DNA of 64,000 bases. Source: Oasisia sp. SBJ-2009. Its lineage: Eukaryota > Annelida > Polychaeta > Sabellida > Siboglinidae. The DNA is taken from NCBI GenBank assembly GCA_964017155.1, contig OZ024865.1:35092438-35156437 (forward strand). Direction: 5' to 3'. Under the pieces are notes generated by a model. It had not been told where the DNA came from. It made no database searches and worked only from the letters and a program-made list of their open reading frames with translations. Position 1 is the stretch's first letter, and every line of letters starts with the position of its first letter. Both the position numbers and the translations under genes were made by a program. Shown here one piece after another: positions 62,740-64,000 of this stretch.

Positions 62740-64000
62740 GAACATTCCCATGTTGAGGATTCCCAACAGATACATGTACAGAAGTTTTGAATAAAGGCGT
62801 CTTCTGCAAAACATACTTTCACTGTTCTAATTCTTTGTCACTGAGAGGCAGGTTTGTGAGGATTAATTGATTAGAAGCATGAACCAACCAATTGTGAACA
62901 AAATGGGTTAATTGGAACAAAGACAGTGGTCACCCTACACTTGCTGAATTTGAGAGGCTGCAATGTTTCTATATCTGATTACTTTATCAAACGGGTGCAG
63001 CTTTCATCCTGAATTTCATATAAAAGTTATAAGCTTGATTACATATTGTAACAATCCTCCATATTTGGTCGAGTTTACTGGAGGTATGATTTATACTAGA
63101 TGTGGATCCTAGATGATGGAGTTAGCTCAATGCTCAAACAAACTGGCATTGTACCATCATGAACATTTAAACAAAATTTCATAAAAACTCCCCTGGCCTT
63201 GTTAAAAATGCAAGATCCCATTAATGATACATTAATACTGTTTAATTATGTGTACTTGGCACACAGCCTAAATTAACCACAAACGATCGGTATCTATAAA
63301 CATTACAAACACACACCATCTTTCTGTACATGTTTTGGCATTCAGTGGCTTTCTGTAATTATGAATACATGTATTATTAAAGACAATCCAGACCATGTGT
63401 TTGTTAACGTTCTTTCTAGATGGTTTACATGTTTGCTTACTTTGAGGATTTAATCTACGACCCTTTGCAAAGGCATTTACATTTAATTTTTGCAAAACAC
63501 CTTTTGTCATCATTTCACGATCATAAATATTTCCCTAAAAAAAACTCTTTCTAACCATTCTTCCTCCTAACTGATGAAATAACAGTGATTTTATGCATTG
63601 CATTGATCTCGATGCACGGATTATGCACATATACACACACACAAAGCAGTGTCTGGTCCATTTCCTGGAATCTGCCTGAGGTAGCAATTATTAACAGGAA
63701 GTTCCCTGAATGAAACCCACTCAAACATGTCAAACATCAAAGTGTCTCATCATTAAACACAGCCAGCCCCCTCACGACAGTCAACAGAATCAAATTTTTA
63801 TTTAGAATCTCTGTGTTTACTACACGAACATATCGCAATTAAAAAAATTTAAAATCCGACATCCATTTTGGGGTTATTACTGTGATTTGATTTAACAAGA
63901 TTTAACAAGATTGCCACCTAGACTAAACTCTAGATGGCAGGTGGACTAGGAAACCCTTTGGCTTATCGAGAGTCCAACCCATCTATCTAAGCATCGATTT
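62740..64000. other. OSBP upstream intron, nothing recognised
   Basis: No PH-domain exon, other coding exon, repeat or RNA gene that I can support up to the window end. Confidence 0.5.

Overview
The window is metazoan nuclear DNA: intron-rich genes, low gene density, AT-rich introns full of SINEs, MITEs, LINE tails and minisatellites. Nothing prokaryotic is present. The proteins resemble bilaterian orthologues, and the repeat style suits an invertebrate such as a lophotrochozoan or an invertebrate deuterostome. I cannot name the species.

Three conserved protein genes were reconstructed exon by exon, with splice sites and reading phases that agree at every junction. (1) TANGO2 lies on the minus strand (CDS 13360 to 2262, 7 coding exons, 288 aa). 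(2) A mitochondrial-type selenoprotein thioredoxin reductase, TXNRD2-like, lies on the plus strand (CDS 15335 to 32893, 17 exons, 523 aa). It has an N-terminal presequence, the CVNVGC redox site and a C-terminal GCUG motif with an in-frame TGA for selenocysteine, and a strong SECIS candidate sits about 1.4 kb downstream at 34325-34399. (3) The C-terminal part of an oxysterol-binding protein (OSBP) lies on the minus strand (exons 59593 to 38303, 672 aa visible: coiled-coil, FFAT-like motif, complete lipid-binding domain). Its PH-domain exons are not in the window and probably lie beyond 64000.

Layout: 1-2260 intergenic with two inverted-repeat elements; 2262-13360 TANGO2; 13360-15335 head-to-head intergenic gap with one MITE; 15335 to about 35280 TXNRD2 and its 3' UTR; about 35280-38300 intergenic between convergent genes, with a 20-bp minisatellite; 38303-59593 OSBP; 59594-64000 upstream OSBP intron.

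The genes do not form one pathway. TXNRD2 is mitochondrial redox, TANGO2 is linked to mitochondrial/ER lipid and haem handling, and OSBP exchanges sterol and PI4P at ER-Golgi contacts. TANGO2 and TXNRD2 are also close together in human 22q11.2, so their adjacency may be old linkage.

The most unusual material is in the non-coding sequence: a TANGO2 exon enclosed by two oppositely oriented 20-bp minisatellites with a second broken copy of the exon inside one of them; a 20-nt TXNRD2 microexon followed by a minor-spliceosome (U12-type) intron; a 3' splice site amplified about 12 times in a 37-bp tandem array; and families of short foldback elements with 10-15 bp target duplications and a hammerhead-ribozyme-like core motif.
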